This document shows positions 1 to 9,974 of a stretch of DNA of 64,000 bases, piece by piece. Source of the DNA: Candidatus Binatia bacterium (GTDB taxonomy: Bacteria; Desulfobacterota; Binatia; Bin18). Position 1 is the stretch's first letter. Every line of letters begins with the position of its first letter. The stretch spans positions 409,215 through 473,214 of the forward strand of contig JAJEFA010000007.1 of NCBI GenBank assembly GCA_022820725.1, in the 5' to 3' direction. A program made the translations under genes and the position numbers. A model generated the notes under the pieces. That model did no database searches. It was not told the DNA's origin and saw only the letters and a program-made list of their open reading frames with translations.

Positions 1-3000
1 GCATTACCCAGAACGCCAGTAATGCTGGAGAACAGGACGAATAAATCCAGGTCGCGCGGTGCGGTCGCGCGGTGCAGATGCCATGCACCCAGCATCTTCG
101 GCCACAGTACCTGCTCAAAACTGTCCCAACTCTGATTCGTCAGCGTAGCATCGGACAGAACGCCTACGCTGTGAATGACGCCCGCGAGAGGCGGCAGCGT
201 GGCATCGATACGCTCCAGCATCGCGTCCACCGCCGCCGTGTCCGTCACATCCGCGATCTCCACCTGCACCGTGACGTCGCGTTCGCGCAGGGCGTCGATG
301 GCTTCCACGGCCTCGGGGTCGGGGTTGCGGCGACCGTTCAGTACGATTGCGCCCGCACCCCGTTCTGCCAGCCAGTCCGCCAGGGCACAGCCAATACCGC
401 CCAATCCACCGGTCACCAGGTAGGTTCTGTCCTCCCGTAACCGTCCCCGCGCCAGGGGTGGCATGGTGAGGACATTCTTCCCGATGTGCCGGGCTGTACG
501 CATGAAATCCATGGCTGATCCGGCTTCGGTCAGTGACCACCGGCTATGCACAAGCGGTTTCAACTCACCCGTCGCGAGTCGCTCCATGACACTCTTGAGG
601 GCGTGACCCGGTAACGCAGGGTCGCGCTCTTTCAGGCCATCCAACTCCAGGATGGAGTAGGCTACATCCGGGCGCATCGCCGCCATCTCCTCCCTGCTCA
701 GGATGTTCTGATTGGACATCTCCACAAAGCGGCCACCCTGCGCCAAACAGGACAAGCTCGTATCGATGAAACCTTCCCCCGTCAGACTATTCAGCACCAC
801 ATGAACGCCTTCGCCGCCGGTGGCTTCCAGAATTTCCTGCCCGAATTTCGTCTGCCGGCTATCGAACACGTACTTCACGCCGAGCGAGCGTAGATACGCC
901 TGCTTCGGAGCACTCGTTGTGGCGAACACTTCCGCTCCAGCGGCATGTGCTAACTGGAGAGCTGCCAACCCCACGCCCCCTGATGCGGTATGGATTAGCA
1001 CCCGGTCGCCGGCCTTTAGCCCCGCGAAATCGAACGATAACGCGGCCGATACAAACGCGGTCGGCACCGTCGCCAGCGCCGTGAGCGGAATCCCCGAAGG
1101 CACGGGCGTCACCAACTCCTCCCGCATGACCGCCTCTGACCTGAAGGTGCCGAAGGCGAATCCAGCCACGCGGTCGCCCACCGACACGCTCGACACGTCG
1201 GGAGCGATTTCGAGTATCCGGCCACACATCTCTCCGCCCAACGAGCCTTCTTCGATGACACCCAGCGCACGAAAAACATCCCACAGATTAAGCCCGGCGG
1301 CCTCGACCGCTACGCGAACTTCTCCCGGTTCCAAGGGACGCGTCGGCAAAGGCTCAACTTGCAACCCTTCCAAAGCGCCACCTTCATCGGGCGCAATCAG
1401 CCAATCCGGTTCGTCAGGCAAGGTCATCCGCTCAGTACTGGCCTCGCTACGCACGAGGCGGGCCACCTGGCGGATACCCCGACGGTACGCGATGTGAGTC
1501 TCAGGGTCGGGATGCAGCAGTTCATTGACAAGATCGGATAGCGGCACCGGTGCTCCGGGGTCCAAATCAATCATCCTGGGCTGCAAATGGGGCGCTTCCC
1601 GTGACACTACCTTACCAAAACCCCACAGCATTGCGCCTGCGAGTTCGCCGAGACGCTCCCGTTCCAGTGCCTGTGCGCCGCGCGTCACAAACCATACGCC
1701 GGCGGTGGGTGTGACGTCGGTGTCTGCAATACCCTGCGTTACCGCCAATGCGCTGGCCCCTGCCTGTTTCGCATCTTGTGCAAACTCAGCAGTCGTCGCT
1801 TGTGCCCCGTGACCATCCAGTGCTACGAGATGGACAATTCCTTTGAGCGGCATATCCTGAGGGAGACCTTGGAGCAGAGAGTGCCACGACTCGCGACGCT
1901 CCATCTCCACGGGTATCTTGACAACCCCAGCCCCTTCTTCCCCCGATTTCCCGTTCACCTGCGCTTCTTTGCCTGTTAATAAGACTGTCTGGTTACAGGC
2001 GGCCAATTCCTCTGCTAGCCCTTCTGCCGTGCCGCCACAGTCGCCCACCAAGACCCATACTCCTGGCGCCTCCGTTACTTCCACCGGTCCCCGTGCTACG
2101 ATTACGCCCCGGTCAGGCAGCCCGGTCGAGTCGGATTCTTCCGGTCCCAGTATCTCTACTTCCTCGAAACCTGCGTCGAGAAGCGCCCGTGTCCACACTT
2201 CCGGTCCCACCAGAGCGTGGTGGGTACGGTAGGTGTCGGCAAACCGCCACCAGCCGTCCAACTGTCCGAAAGCCATATCCAGCCAAGCCTCGCCGCGATG
2301 ATTCTCAAGGGCTACGAGCAGACCCGACGGGGCAAGGAGATTCCGGCAGTGATTCAGCGTCTCCGGCAGGTAGCGCGTGGCGTGCAACACATTGGCAGCA
2401 ATCACCAGATCGTATTCGTGCGGCTTAAAGCCCTGCGCCGCCGGGTCCACTTCGATGTCCAGCACTCGGTATTCGATAGGCGCGTCGCTGTCGCTGAAAC
2501 GTCTCTCCGCTTCCGCAAAAAAGCCCGCCGAGATGTCCGTATATGTGTAATCAAACCGTCCGGCCGGAAGCTCGGGCAACACCGTCGCCGTCGCCGACCC
2601 GACACCCGCTCCAACCTCCAATACGCGCAGCCTTCGACCTTCAGGCAGTTCGCCTACGAGTTTTGCAGCCGCTGCCCCAATCATGCTGTTAGCTGCTCGC
2701 CATACGGGCGCATCCCGGTACATATCGGCCGCACTCGGTTCTCCACTGCTGAACAACAGCGTCAGGGGGTCCGCTCTGCCGAGCAGCACCTCTGACAGTG
2801 CGCCGCCGCTCCGACCAAACAGCCTGATCTCGGTGACACAGTGCGGGTGACGTGTAAGCATCTCGGTTGCAAAGGCTTCCGGGTCGCTCGACAGTCCTTC
2901 AGGCAGAAGATCATCTTGCCCGACTTTCACCATAAACCCTTCGCCCACCTCTTCCAGCACACCGGACATGGCCAGAATCTCCAGTATGCGGTGGAACAGC

Positions 3001-6000
3001 CGCTCGTGCTCCGCCACAACTTGCAATTCCTGCCGCAAGGCATCCGGCTCTATCGTTTCGCCCACCTTGCGCTTCCACCCCAACTGATCGAGGGCCGAGA
3101 GCGCATAGGACCGCGCCAAGCACTCCAGGTCCATATACGAGGCGGCTCTTTCTTCCGCTTCGACACCCTCCGCCGAAAGGAATTCGGAGTACGGTGTGGA
3201 ACGGGCCGCTACGGTTGCCGGACTCGGAAGGAAATCTGCGGGCGGCATTGCGGGCGCAAGGAGTTTGTCGCGCCAGACGACTTCGTACAGCAGGTCTTGC
3301 AGGCCTTCCGTCGCGGAAAGCAAGGCTGTGCGGGTGGCGCGCTTCACCGTGTATCCGCTCAAACCGCCAAGCTCTATGCCGTCCGGCGTGTAGAATTGCA
3401 GATCGCCGCTCAGCACTTCCGGCGTCTCGTTCCGCCCCTCGTCCCGCTCTGAGTCGCGGTCGCTCTTCCGCAAACGGGCGTGGCAGATGAAGCGTTCAGG
3501 CGGCTGTTTCCTCAGCCACAAGCGTTCCCATCCGAAGGGCAGATAGGTGACCTCGTCGTCGCCTCCGGCGGATTGCCGCGCCGCCGAAAGGACTTGGAAA
3601 CAGCCGTCAAGCAGAATTGGATGCAGGTCGATGCCGCTACCGTCAACGGCTTCCGGCAGGGCGACCTCGCCAACCGCCTCGCCATTCACCGCCCAGAGCG
3701 CCTGAAGCGTGCGGAACGTTGGGCCCAGGTTGATGCTGACGTCTGCCCGTGTGCGGTAGAATGCCGCGACATCCTGCGCAATCATGCCCAACTTCAATCC
3801 GTCCACATCGATACGATTGGCGGTCCCGCGCGGCCTGACACCCAGCGCCGCTGTGCCCTCTGCGTGCAGCGTCCAGCCCTCTTCGGACGCGCCCTTGCTG
3901 AATATCTCAATATGCCGCGCGTTCCCGTTCTCGGACGCACTCAGCACGGCCTGGATTTTTCGTCCGCTCTGCTCGGCGTTGTCCTCCTCCGCAAAGACCA
4001 TCGCACTGTGCAGTTGCAAGTCCTCCACATCCACCGACTGCGCGCCTTCGGCTAGTGACGCCGCTGCCGCCACAGCGCCATACAACGCCCCCGGCATTAT
4101 CACCCGTCCGAAGGCGCGATGGTCGTTCAGCCAGGACGGGTCGGAAGGGAGCATCTCCGTCTCGAACATCACCTCGCCACGCGGCGACTCGTGCCTGGTG
4201 CCCAGCAGCGGATGCCCGGCGACCGTACGTCTGCGCCGCGGCGCCTCGATCCAGTACCGTTCACGCTGGAAAGGATATCCCGGCAGCCTAATCCTGCGCC
4301 GCTCCTCTCCCGAGAAAAGCCCCTCAAAGGCAAGCGGCAGCCCTGCCTCGTATGCGCCCGCAACGGCAGCCATAAAGTCCTCGTCGTACGCTGACGGAAG
4401 GGCATCCTTGGCTGGACGCAGCATACTCTCAAGGACGATAGGGTCTTGCGCGCCATTCGCCACGTCAAACCAGACCAGAGACACCAATGGACCCAGCACC
4501 GCGTGTGGACCCAGCTCTATGACCAGATCGACGCCCAGTTCCGCCAGCGTGCCGATGCCTTTGCGGAACTGTACGGCCTGCCGCGCATGACGACGCCAGT
4601 ATTGGCCATCAAGCGTCTCGTCCGGTGCGACAACGCTACCCGTGACGTTGCTCACCAGCGCTACGGACGGTGGCGAGACCGCAACATCCTGGTACGCCCC
4701 CTCCAATGCATCCAGCACGGGTTCTACCAAAGCGCTGTGGAAGGCCTGGTTTCTGGTTAACGGTCTAACGGTAATCTCTTCGGCCTCGAAACGCTCCGAT
4801 ACTGCCTGCACTGCCACGGTGGGGCCACTGATGACCTGATGAATGCCGTTGTCAACAGCGAGGCTCAAGCCCGCGCCGTCGGATGACGCATTGTACTCAT
4901 CAACCGCCGCCGCCACTGTATCCTGCGGAGCAAACACCGCCGCCATCGTGCCTGACTCAGGCATTGACGAAAGCAGGGCGCCGCGTTTTGCCACGAACCT
5001 CAGACCTTCCTCCAACCCGAACACGCCGGCAGCCTGCGCCGCCGCAAATTCGCCCAAGCTGTGCCCGATTACGACACTAGGTTCAACTCCGATGCTGCGC
5101 CACAGTGCGGTCAGCGCGCATTCCAATGCATAGACGGCGGGCTGTATCCAAGCGGTATCGTTCAGGTCGCCTTGCGCCCCTTCGCTGCCGAATATGACAT
5201 CCAGCAGCGAAGTACCCCGCTCCTCCAATATGACTTGCTCGCACCGGTCGAAAACTGTACGCACCGCCGGCTCGCGTGCGTACAGGGTCTTGCCCATACC
5301 CATCCACTGGCTGCCCTGACCCGTGTACACGAAAGCCACTTTCGGCGCTGCTTTCGCCGCCGCGCCGCCGTCGCCCTCCACAACCGCCTTCAGCCCGGCG
5401 CGCAGCGACTCGGCGTCCCTGAAAGTCACACCGGCGCGGTGAGCGAATTGGCTGCGTCCCACGCCTGCCGTCCACGCCATATCCGAGAGAAAAGGTGAAG
5501 CGGCCGCGTCTGCGGATTCCAGGTCCGTGGAGCGCTCGTCAAGCCACGCCAGATAGCGTCCGGCCAGTTCTCGCAGAGCATTGTCCGTTTTGCCGGACAG
5601 GGGCAGCAGCCGTGTCGCCCGCAGCTCGGGCGCTGCCACCGCCGAATCTGCGTCCGCCTCGGGCAAAGAAACGGCGACATGCTGCGGAGAGCCTGTGGGC
5701 CACTTCTCGTCGCGCAATCCGTCAGCCGCTGTCTGCGGCGTGCCGTAGCCCTCCACCACGATGTGCGCGTTTGTGCCCGACCAGCCAAAACTGTTGACGC
5801 CCGCCAGCGGCGCTCGGTCGGACACCAGCGGCCACTCCGTTGCCGTCGCAGTGACACGCAAAGGCACCTGCCGCCAATCGACCGCCGACGATGGATTGTG
5901 GAAATTCAGATGCTTCGGGATGAGCCCCTGATTCATCGCCAGCAAGACCTTCATCACCCCGGCAACGCCCGCCGCCGCCTCCAGGTGTCCGAAGTTCGTC

Positions 6001-7118
6001 TTCACGGAGCCAATCAGCAGCGGTCGCTCTGCCCCACGGCCCTTCCCGTACGCCGCCGCCATTGCCCGCAGCTCGATCGGGTCGCCCACTGGCGTTCCCG
6101 TGCCGTGCGCTTCCACATAGTCCACCTGTGACGGCCGGACACCTGCCCTGAGCAAGGCGGCCTCAATGACTTGTTCCTGGGCCTCCCCGTTCGGCACGGT
6201 CAGCCCTGTGCTCGCGCCGTCCTGGTTCAGTGCAGAGCCGCGAATGATACCCCAGATGCGGTCGCCGTCCGCTTCCGCCTCGCTCAGCCGTTTGAGAACC
6301 AGTATGCCGCAGCCCTCGCCACGCACATAGCCGTTGGCGGCGGCATCGAACGTCTTGCATCGCCCATCAGGCGCCAGCATGCCTGCATTGGCGCGGAGTT
6401 CCAGCAGCTGCCCGGACAGGATGGTGTGTACCCCACCCGCCAGCGCAAGGTCGGCCTCGCCCCGTTGCAGGCCGGCCACCGCCTGGTGCATCGCCACAAG
6501 TGATGACGAGCAGGCGGTGTCCACGGCAATCGCCGGTCCCTGCAGGCCGAGGGCAAAGGCGACCCGTCCGATGGCGGTGTTGTAGGAAGTCCCGCTGACC
6601 GCGTACAGACTGGAGGCCGGCTCGGTGGTATCGAGGGCTTCCAGTATGACCCCCCGGTAGTCATTGGTACTGATGCCTGCATACACTCCGGTGCGGCTGC
6701 CCTTCAGTCTGTCAGGGTCTATCCCCGCGTCTTCAAGCGCCCGCCAGCTCGTTTCCAGCATCAGGCGCTGCTGGGGGTCCAACATCTGCGCCTCGACCGG
6801 CGAAATACGGAAAAAAGGGGCGTCGAACCGGTCAACGTCGTCTATGAAACCGGCGAAACGACATGCCTCTCTCTGAGCCGTGGCGTCCCGGAACAGCTCG
6901 CCGACGCGTCCGACACCGGAACCGGGAACGCCCTCGCTGACCGCATTCTCGCCCGCTTCCAGAAGACGCCAGAACGCCGAAACATCATTCGCACCGGGGA
7001 ATCGGCACGCCATGCCGACGACTGCTATCGGCTCTCCGAATTGTGAATCCGAGCGATTCCGAATATCCGGCTCAGCCACCGGAGTGTGTGAAGAATCCGC
7101 AGACTGCTTTGTACTCAT
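1..7118 (-). CDS. Type I highly reducing polyketide synthase, mono-modular (partial, C-terminus off the left edge)
   Basis: One frame stays open from the ATG at 7118 to base 1 (at least 2370 codons). Domain order, with rough residues: ketosynthase (VVGMACRFPG near 30, active-site Cys in DTACSSS near 203, HGTGTPVGDP near 338); acyltransferase (GQGSQWMGMG near 600, GHSLGEF near 687, QAFHS near 790, closest to the malonyl-CoA type HAFH motif); dehydratase (HPLLG near 967, intact HxxxGxxxxP in DHRAFGRVIMPG near 997, Asp in HPILLDG near 1165); C-methyltransferase (VLEVGAGVGS near 1500); enoylreductase (TASGGVGLAALQ near 2043); ketoreductase (YLVTGGLGGIG near 2235), which is cut before its catalytic Tyr. 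An ACP would be expected to the left. KS-AT-DH-MT-ER-KR is the architecture of iterative synthases making methyl-branched, largely saturated chains, and sponge-symbiont Sup-type PKSs are similar in layout (from memory). The start is preceded by GGGAGAAG. The product is unknown. Confidence 0.93.
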   Translation of the reverse strand, partial: MSTKQSADSSHTPVAEPDIRNRSDSQFGEPIAVVGMACRFPGANDVSAFWRLLEAGENAVSEGVPGSGVGRVGELFRDATAQREACRFAGFIDDVDRFDAPFFRISPVEAQMLDPQQRLMLETSWRALEDAGIDPDRLKGSRTGVYAGISTNDYRGVILEALDTTEPASSLYAVSGTSYNTAIGRVAFALGLQGPAIAVDTACSSSLVAMHQAVAGLQRGEADLALAGGVHTILSGQLLELRANAGMLAPDGRCKTFDAAANGYVRGEGCGILVLKRLSEAEADGDRIWGIIRGSALNQDGASTGLTVPNGEAQEQVIEAALLRAGVRPSQVDYVEAHGTGTPVGDPIELRAMAAAYGKGRGAERPLLIGSVKTNFGHLEAAAGVAGVMKVLLAMNQGLIPKHLNFHNPSSAVDWRQVPLRVTATATEWPLVSDRAPLAGVNSFGWSGTNAHIVVEGYGTPQTAADGLRDEKWPTGSPQHVAVSLPEADADSAVAAPELRATRLLPLSGKTDNALRELAGRYLAWLDERSTDLESADAAASPFLSDMAWTAGVGRSQFAHRAGVTFRDAESLRAGLKAVVEGDGGAAAKAAPKVAFVYTGQGSQWMGMGKTLYAREPAVRTVFDRCEQVILEERGTSLLDVIFGSEGAQGDLNDTAWIQPAVYALECALTALWRSIGVEPSVVIGHSLGEFAAAQAAGVFGLEEGLRFVAKRGALLSSMPESGTMAAVFAPQDTVAAAVDEYNASSDGAGLSLAVDNGIHQVISGPTVAVQAVSERFEAEEITVRPLTRNQAFHSALVEPVLDALEGAYQDVAVSPPSVALVSNVTGSVVAPDETLDGQYWRRHARQAVQFRKGIGTLAELGVDLVIELGPHAVLGPLVSLVWFDVANGAQDPIVLESMLRPAKDALPSAYDEDFMAAVAGAYEAGLPLAFEGLFSGEERRRIRLPGYPFQRERYWIEAPRRRRTVAGHPLLGTRHESPRGEVMFETEMLPSDPSWLNDHRAFGRVIMPGALYGAVAAAASLAEGAQSVDVEDLQLHSAMVFAEEDNAEQSGRKIQAVLSASENGNARHIEIFSKGASEEGWTLHAEGTAALGVRPRGTANRIDVDGLKLGMIAQDVAAFYRTRADVSINLGPTFRTLQALWAVNGEAVGEVALPEAVDGSGIDLHPILLDGCFQVLSAARQSAGGDDEVTYLPFGWERLWLRKQPPERFICHARLRKSDRDSERDEGRNETPEVLSGDLQFYTPDGIELGGLSGYTVKRATRTALLSATEGLQDLLYEVVWRDKLLAPAMPPADFLPSPATVAARSTPYSEFLSAEGVEAEERAASYMDLECLARSYALSALDQLGWKRKVGETIEPDALRQELQVVAEHERLFHRILEILAMSGVLEEVGEGFMVKVGQDDLLPEGLSSDPEAFATEMLTRHPHCVTEIRLFGRSGGALSEVLLGRADPLTLLFSSGEPSAADMYRDAPVWRAANSMIGAAAAKLVGELPEGRRLRVLEVGAGVGSATATVLPELPAGRFDYTYTDISAGFFAEAERRFSDSDAPIEYRVLDIEVDPAAQGFKPHEYDLVIAANVLHATRYLPETLNHCRNLLAPSGLLVALENHRGEAWLDMAFGQLDGWWRFADTYRTHHALVGPEVWTRALLDAGFEEVEILGPEESDSTGLPDRGVIVARGPVEVTEAPGVWVLVGDCGGTAEGLAEELAACNQTVLLTGKEAQVNGKSGEEGAGVVKIPVEMERRESWHSLLQGLPQDMPLKGIVHLVALDGHGAQATTAEFAQDAKQAGASALAVTQGIADTDVTPTAGVWFVTRGAQALERERLGELAGAMLWGFGKVVSREAPHLQPRMIDLDPGAPVPLSDLVNELLHPDPETHIAYRRGIRQVARLVRSEASTERMTLPDEPDWLIAPDEGGALEGLQVEPLPTRPLEPGEVRVAVEAAGLNLWDVFRALGVIEEGSLGGEMCGRILEIAPDVSSVSVGDRVAGFAFGTFRSEAVMREELVTPVPSGIPLTALATVPTAFVSAALSFDFAGLKAGDRVLIHTASGGVGLAALQLAHAAGAEVFATTSAPKQAYLRSLGVKYVFDSRQTKFGQEILEATGGEGVHVVLNSLTGEGFIDTSLSCLAQGGRFVEMSNQNILSREEMAAMRPDVAYSILELDGLKERDPALPGHALKSVMERLATGELKPLVHSRWSLTEAGSAMDFMRTARHIGKNVLTMPPLARGRLREDRTYLVTGGLGGIGCALADWLAERGAGAIVLNGRRNPDPEAVEAIDALRERDVTVQVEIADVTDTAAVDAMLERIDATLPPLAGVIHSVGVLSDATLTNQSWDSFEQVLWPKMLGAWHLHRATAPRDLDLFVLFSSITGVLGN

Positions 7119-7172
7119 GGTGTTCTTCTCCCGTCGTGGCCTGTCACCAGGAGGTGTCGGGTTTCCAAGATT

Positions 7173-7201
7173 TGTATAAATACTAGCTTGCAGTATAACA
7201 A
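7173..7201 (-). promoter_or_regulatory. Candidate sigma-70 promoter for the PKS gene
   Basis: Read on the minus strand, TTGTTA (7201-7196), a 17-bp spacer and TATACA (7178-7173) match the -35/-10 consensus well, about 55 bp upstream of the PKS start. The 132-bp gap between the divergent PKS and STAS genes is clearly more AT-rich than either gene. Position and spacing are seen in the sequence; function is inferred. Confidence 0.5.
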
Positions 7202-7250
7202 TCCTAAGAAAATAATTTCATAACCCAACCTTGAAGGGAAGGAAATTCTT

Positions 7251-7631
7251 ATGGGGGCAGGAATAGACATTCAGTGGGAACGGAAAAACGGGGTTTTGGT
7301 TGCCGCGCTCGCGGGGCGTGTCGACGGTGGCAATGCCGAGGAATTTCAGCGTCTCATGGAATCCGGCGTTGAGCCGGGCGACCAGGCTCTCATCTTGGAC
7401 TTTGAGCATCTGTCCTTCATCAGTAGCGCAGGTCTCCGGGTCAGTCTGATTCTTGCCAAGAGATTCAACGAGCCGGGTAAACAGTTTGGCATTTGTACGC
7501 TCTCTGGCCCTGTCCACGAGGTTATCACGATCAGCGGCTTTGATAAGATGATTGCCGTGTATGAATCACGGGCCGCCGCGCTCGACGCACTCACAGGGGC
7601 GTCCAGCCCCAAGAGTCAGGACGAAGGCTGA
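7251..7631 (+). CDS. STAS-domain protein, anti-sigma-factor-antagonist type
   Basis: This is a 126-residue stand-alone STAS domain. It has the expected alternation of strands and helices: GVLVAALAGRVDGGNAEEF near 15-33, a long hydrophobic strand ALILDFEHLSFI, then the phosphorylation loop SSAGLRVSL with the Ser-Ser that partner-switching kinases modify, and a C-terminal helix ending in a short charged tail. Proteins of this family (SpoIIAA/RsbV-like) bind anti-sigma factors or kinases when dephosphorylated. No serine kinase or anti-sigma factor gene lies nearby, so the partner is unknown. The gene is divergent from the PKS across a 132-bp AT-rich gap. An AAGGGAAGG stretch lies just upstream of the ATG. 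Confidence 0.88.
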   Translation: MGAGIDIQWERKNGVLVAALAGRVDGGNAEEFQRLMESGVEPGDQALILDFEHLSFISSAGLRVSLILAKRFNEPGKQFGICTLSGPVHEVITISGFDKMIAVYESRAAALDALTGASSPKSQDEG

Positions 7632-7787
7632 AAGCAATCAGAAGAACCGGCACGAGAGTTTCCCCAGCTTTTTATTGGAGCAAGCGGGCACTCAAAAATA
7701 CGACTTCCTCTTGCAGTTTGGTGGGGTCAGCGCTAGCGGGGAGTATCCACCCGGCAGTGGCTCGAACCCCTGACAGAGAGGCGGCGC

Positions 7788-8990
7788 ATGGAAAATCACA
7801 AGCAGTATACGGGCTATCAATCCTACCAGTATTTAGACGCGCCGCGTGACTACAGGCGATTCCGGTTGGCCAAAGAAGTCGGGCGGGTGGCTTCTTCTCA
7901 GATTGCGCTCACGCCGGCCGAGGAAGCGCGAGTGCAGAGCTTATTAGCCGAGAATATTGCGATCTCCATGCACGACCATCCGGTTGTGGTCCCGGAGGAA
8001 ATCAACGAAATCTTCGAACAAAAGCGCTTAGGTCGGGACTTCACCGGCTTTCAGGGACTGGCGACCTCCGGGCTGGACGGCATCTTTGACAATTTGATGA
8101 ACGGCCTGTGTACGATTACCTCGCAGGCCGGCTGGAAGTGGAATGATATCACCCACGACTTGGGTATGCGTTTGTGCGACCTGGCCCACCAGGATTTTAT
8201 TCTTGTCTGCGACGGCGTTCGCGATATTATCGCGGCGCATGAGACCCGGCGGCTCGCCCTGGTGCCGACGCTTGAGTCCGCAACGCCGATAGAGAATGAA
8301 CTGGACCGGCTCGATGTCCTGTATGGATTTGGCGTGCGCAGCATGGGCGTTGCCTACAGTGAAGCCAATGCTTTGGGCAGCGGTTTGCGAGAAGGACGAG
8401 ACGCTGGCCTGACCGACTTTGGGCGCCAGGCAGTCCGGCGTATGAACAAACTTGGCATACTGATTGATGCGGCCCATTGCGGCGATCAGACGACGTTGGA
8501 CATTATTGAGGAAAGCGAACTCCCCATCGTGATCTCCCACGCTGGGGCGCGGGCATTATGGGACACCCCGCGACTCAAGCCGGACCACGTGCTGGAGGCC
8601 ATGGCGGCCAAGGGAGGCATACTGGGGATCGAAGCGGCTCCGCACACGACCCTGACCGAGCGGCATCCGCACCACAGTATAGAATCATGCATGGAACACT
8701 TTGAGTATGCAGTCCGGCTGATCGGCATGGAGCATGTTGGGTTTGGGCCGGACACCATGTTCGGCGATCATGTCGGGCTGCACCGGGCCTACGCGGCCCA
8801 ACTCTCCGTTGACAAGATACTGGGCAATAAAGCGTTTGATCCGGTCGAGTACGTTGATGGCCTGGAGAATCCTGCCGACTTTCCCAACATCGTACGTTGG
8901 CTGGTCAAACAGGGCTATACGGATCCAGACATTGCCAAGGTTATAGGCGGCAATGTCATGCGCGTTCTCAACCAGGTGTGGGTACGCTAG
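7788..8990 (+). CDS. Membrane dipeptidase-like metallohydrolase (peptidase M19 family)
   Basis: The 400-residue protein has the M19/renal dipeptidase pattern. An N-terminal metal motif MHDHP lies near residue 64. Next comes VPTLESATPIENELDRLDVL with the bridging Glu, followed by GVRSMGVAYSEANALGSG, ILIDAAHCGD, LPIVISHAGARAL with two metal or substrate His residues, and GFGPD near 325. Family members hydrolyse dipeptides or related amides using a binuclear zinc site. The first motif departs from the usual DGHxD, so the substrate may differ from a true dipeptide. No signal peptide is visible, so the enzyme is probably cytosolic. GAGAGGCGG precedes the ATG. It is convergent with the hydrolase downstream. 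Confidence 0.85.
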   Translation: MENHKQYTGYQSYQYLDAPRDYRRFRLAKEVGRVASSQIALTPAEEARVQSLLAENIAISMHDHPVVVPEEINEIFEQKRLGRDFTGFQGLATSGLDGIFDNLMNGLCTITSQAGWKWNDITHDLGMRLCDLAHQDFILVCDGVRDIIAAHETRRLALVPTLESATPIENELDRLDVLYGFGVRSMGVAYSEANALGSGLREGRDAGLTDFGRQAVRRMNKLGILIDAAHCGDQTTLDIIEESELPIVISHAGARALWDTPRLKPDHVLEAMAAKGGILGIEAAPHTTLTERHPHHSIESCMEHFEYAVRLIGMEHVGFGPDTMFGDHVGLHRAYAAQLSVDKILGNKAFDPVEYVDGLENPADFPNIVRWLVKQGYTDPDIAKVIGGNVMRVLNQVWVR

Positions 8991-9018
8991 GGGACGGTTC
9001 AAACACCGGACAACTCGG

Positions 9019-9822
9019 TCAGTGGCCGTGCTGGGCGACAAATTCCTCCAGCACCTGGTTAAATTCAAGCGGCCGTTCGATCTCGTAGCAGTGGCCGACC
9101 TCTTTGAGCACGCGCAGTTCCGCCCCGGGAATCCGCTCGGCCAGAAAGCGGTTGGCCGCAACAGGGGTGGCCTGGTCTTCCTCTCCGACCAGAACCAAGG
9201 TGGGCTGGGTAATCTCCTGTAAGCGGTCTGAGATATCCCACTGCCACACCCCGTTGGGGTCTTCCAGGCAGGCCAGGGCCACTCGGCGCGGAAAGCCGCC
9301 CTCGTTCAGGAAGTTGTGCTTAATCATCTGGCACACCTCGGGCCGCTCGGTCCGCGTCTTGACCGAGAAGCAGCGGGTAACCAGGTTGTCCGCGGCTGCC
9401 TCGTAATCGTTCTGAAAGCTGGCAATCAGCTCAGCGGTATCCAGGGTCTGGTGCAGATTGGTCGCACTGCTGATGATGACATTCCCGGCGACCAGGTGCG
9501 GATAGTCAAGACTCATCTGCATGGCCCGCATCCCGCCCATCGAGTTGCCGACCAGAATGGCGCGATCAATGCCCAAGGCGGCCAGGACGGCGGCATCGTC
9601 GGCTGCCATGTCCGGAATGGAATAGCCCGTGAGCGGCTTGGAGGAGAGCCCGTGTCCGCGCGCCTCAATAACAACGCAGTGATATTTATGGGCCAGGATC
9701 GGAGCCTGATACGCCCAGAGCCAGGCGTTGGCCGAAAAGCCGTGTAAAAAGACCAGGGGAAACCCCTTTCCATAGTGGTTGTAGTGAATCCGCACTCCCT
9801 TTTCTCTTTCAACGTACGGCAT
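9019..9822 (-). CDS. Alpha/beta-fold hydrolase
   Basis: This is a 267-residue alpha/beta hydrolase. Visible motifs are the oxyanion HGFSAN, the nucleophile elbow GNSMGG (Ser near residue 106), the acid in GEEDQATPV and the catalytic His in VGHCYEIE. Together they give a complete Ser-Asp-His triad. An upstream in-frame ATG at 9861 would add 13 residues. I chose the ATG at 9822 because a near-perfect AAAGGAGG sits at the right distance before it. The family includes esterases, C-C hydrolases and epoxide or haloalkane hydrolases. The Ser nucleophile excludes the last two, but the substrate cannot be read from the sequence. Confidence 0.88.
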   Translation of the reverse strand: MPYVEREKGVRIHYNHYGKGFPLVFLHGFSANAWLWAYQAPILAHKYHCVVIEARGHGLSSKPLTGYSIPDMAADDAAVLAALGIDRAILVGNSMGGMRAMQMSLDYPHLVAGNVIISSATNLHQTLDTAELIASFQNDYEAAADNLVTRCFSVKTRTERPEVCQMIKHNFLNEGGFPRRVALACLEDPNGVWQWDISDRLQEITQPTLVLVGEEDQATPVAANRFLAERIPGAELRVLKEVGHCYEIERPLEFNQVLEEFVAQHGH

Positions 9823-9974
9823 AGACTTCCTCCTTTGGAGATACCAAACGAAGACAGCCATAGCCCGCCTTTCTTGGGCCTGTCAAGCTTCGGGCTTCTC
9901 CGGTGCTCACTCGGATGTCAGCTTACGCTATGCTAGCCTGGTCTACGGCTCGGCTGGGAATAATAGGGATACAC

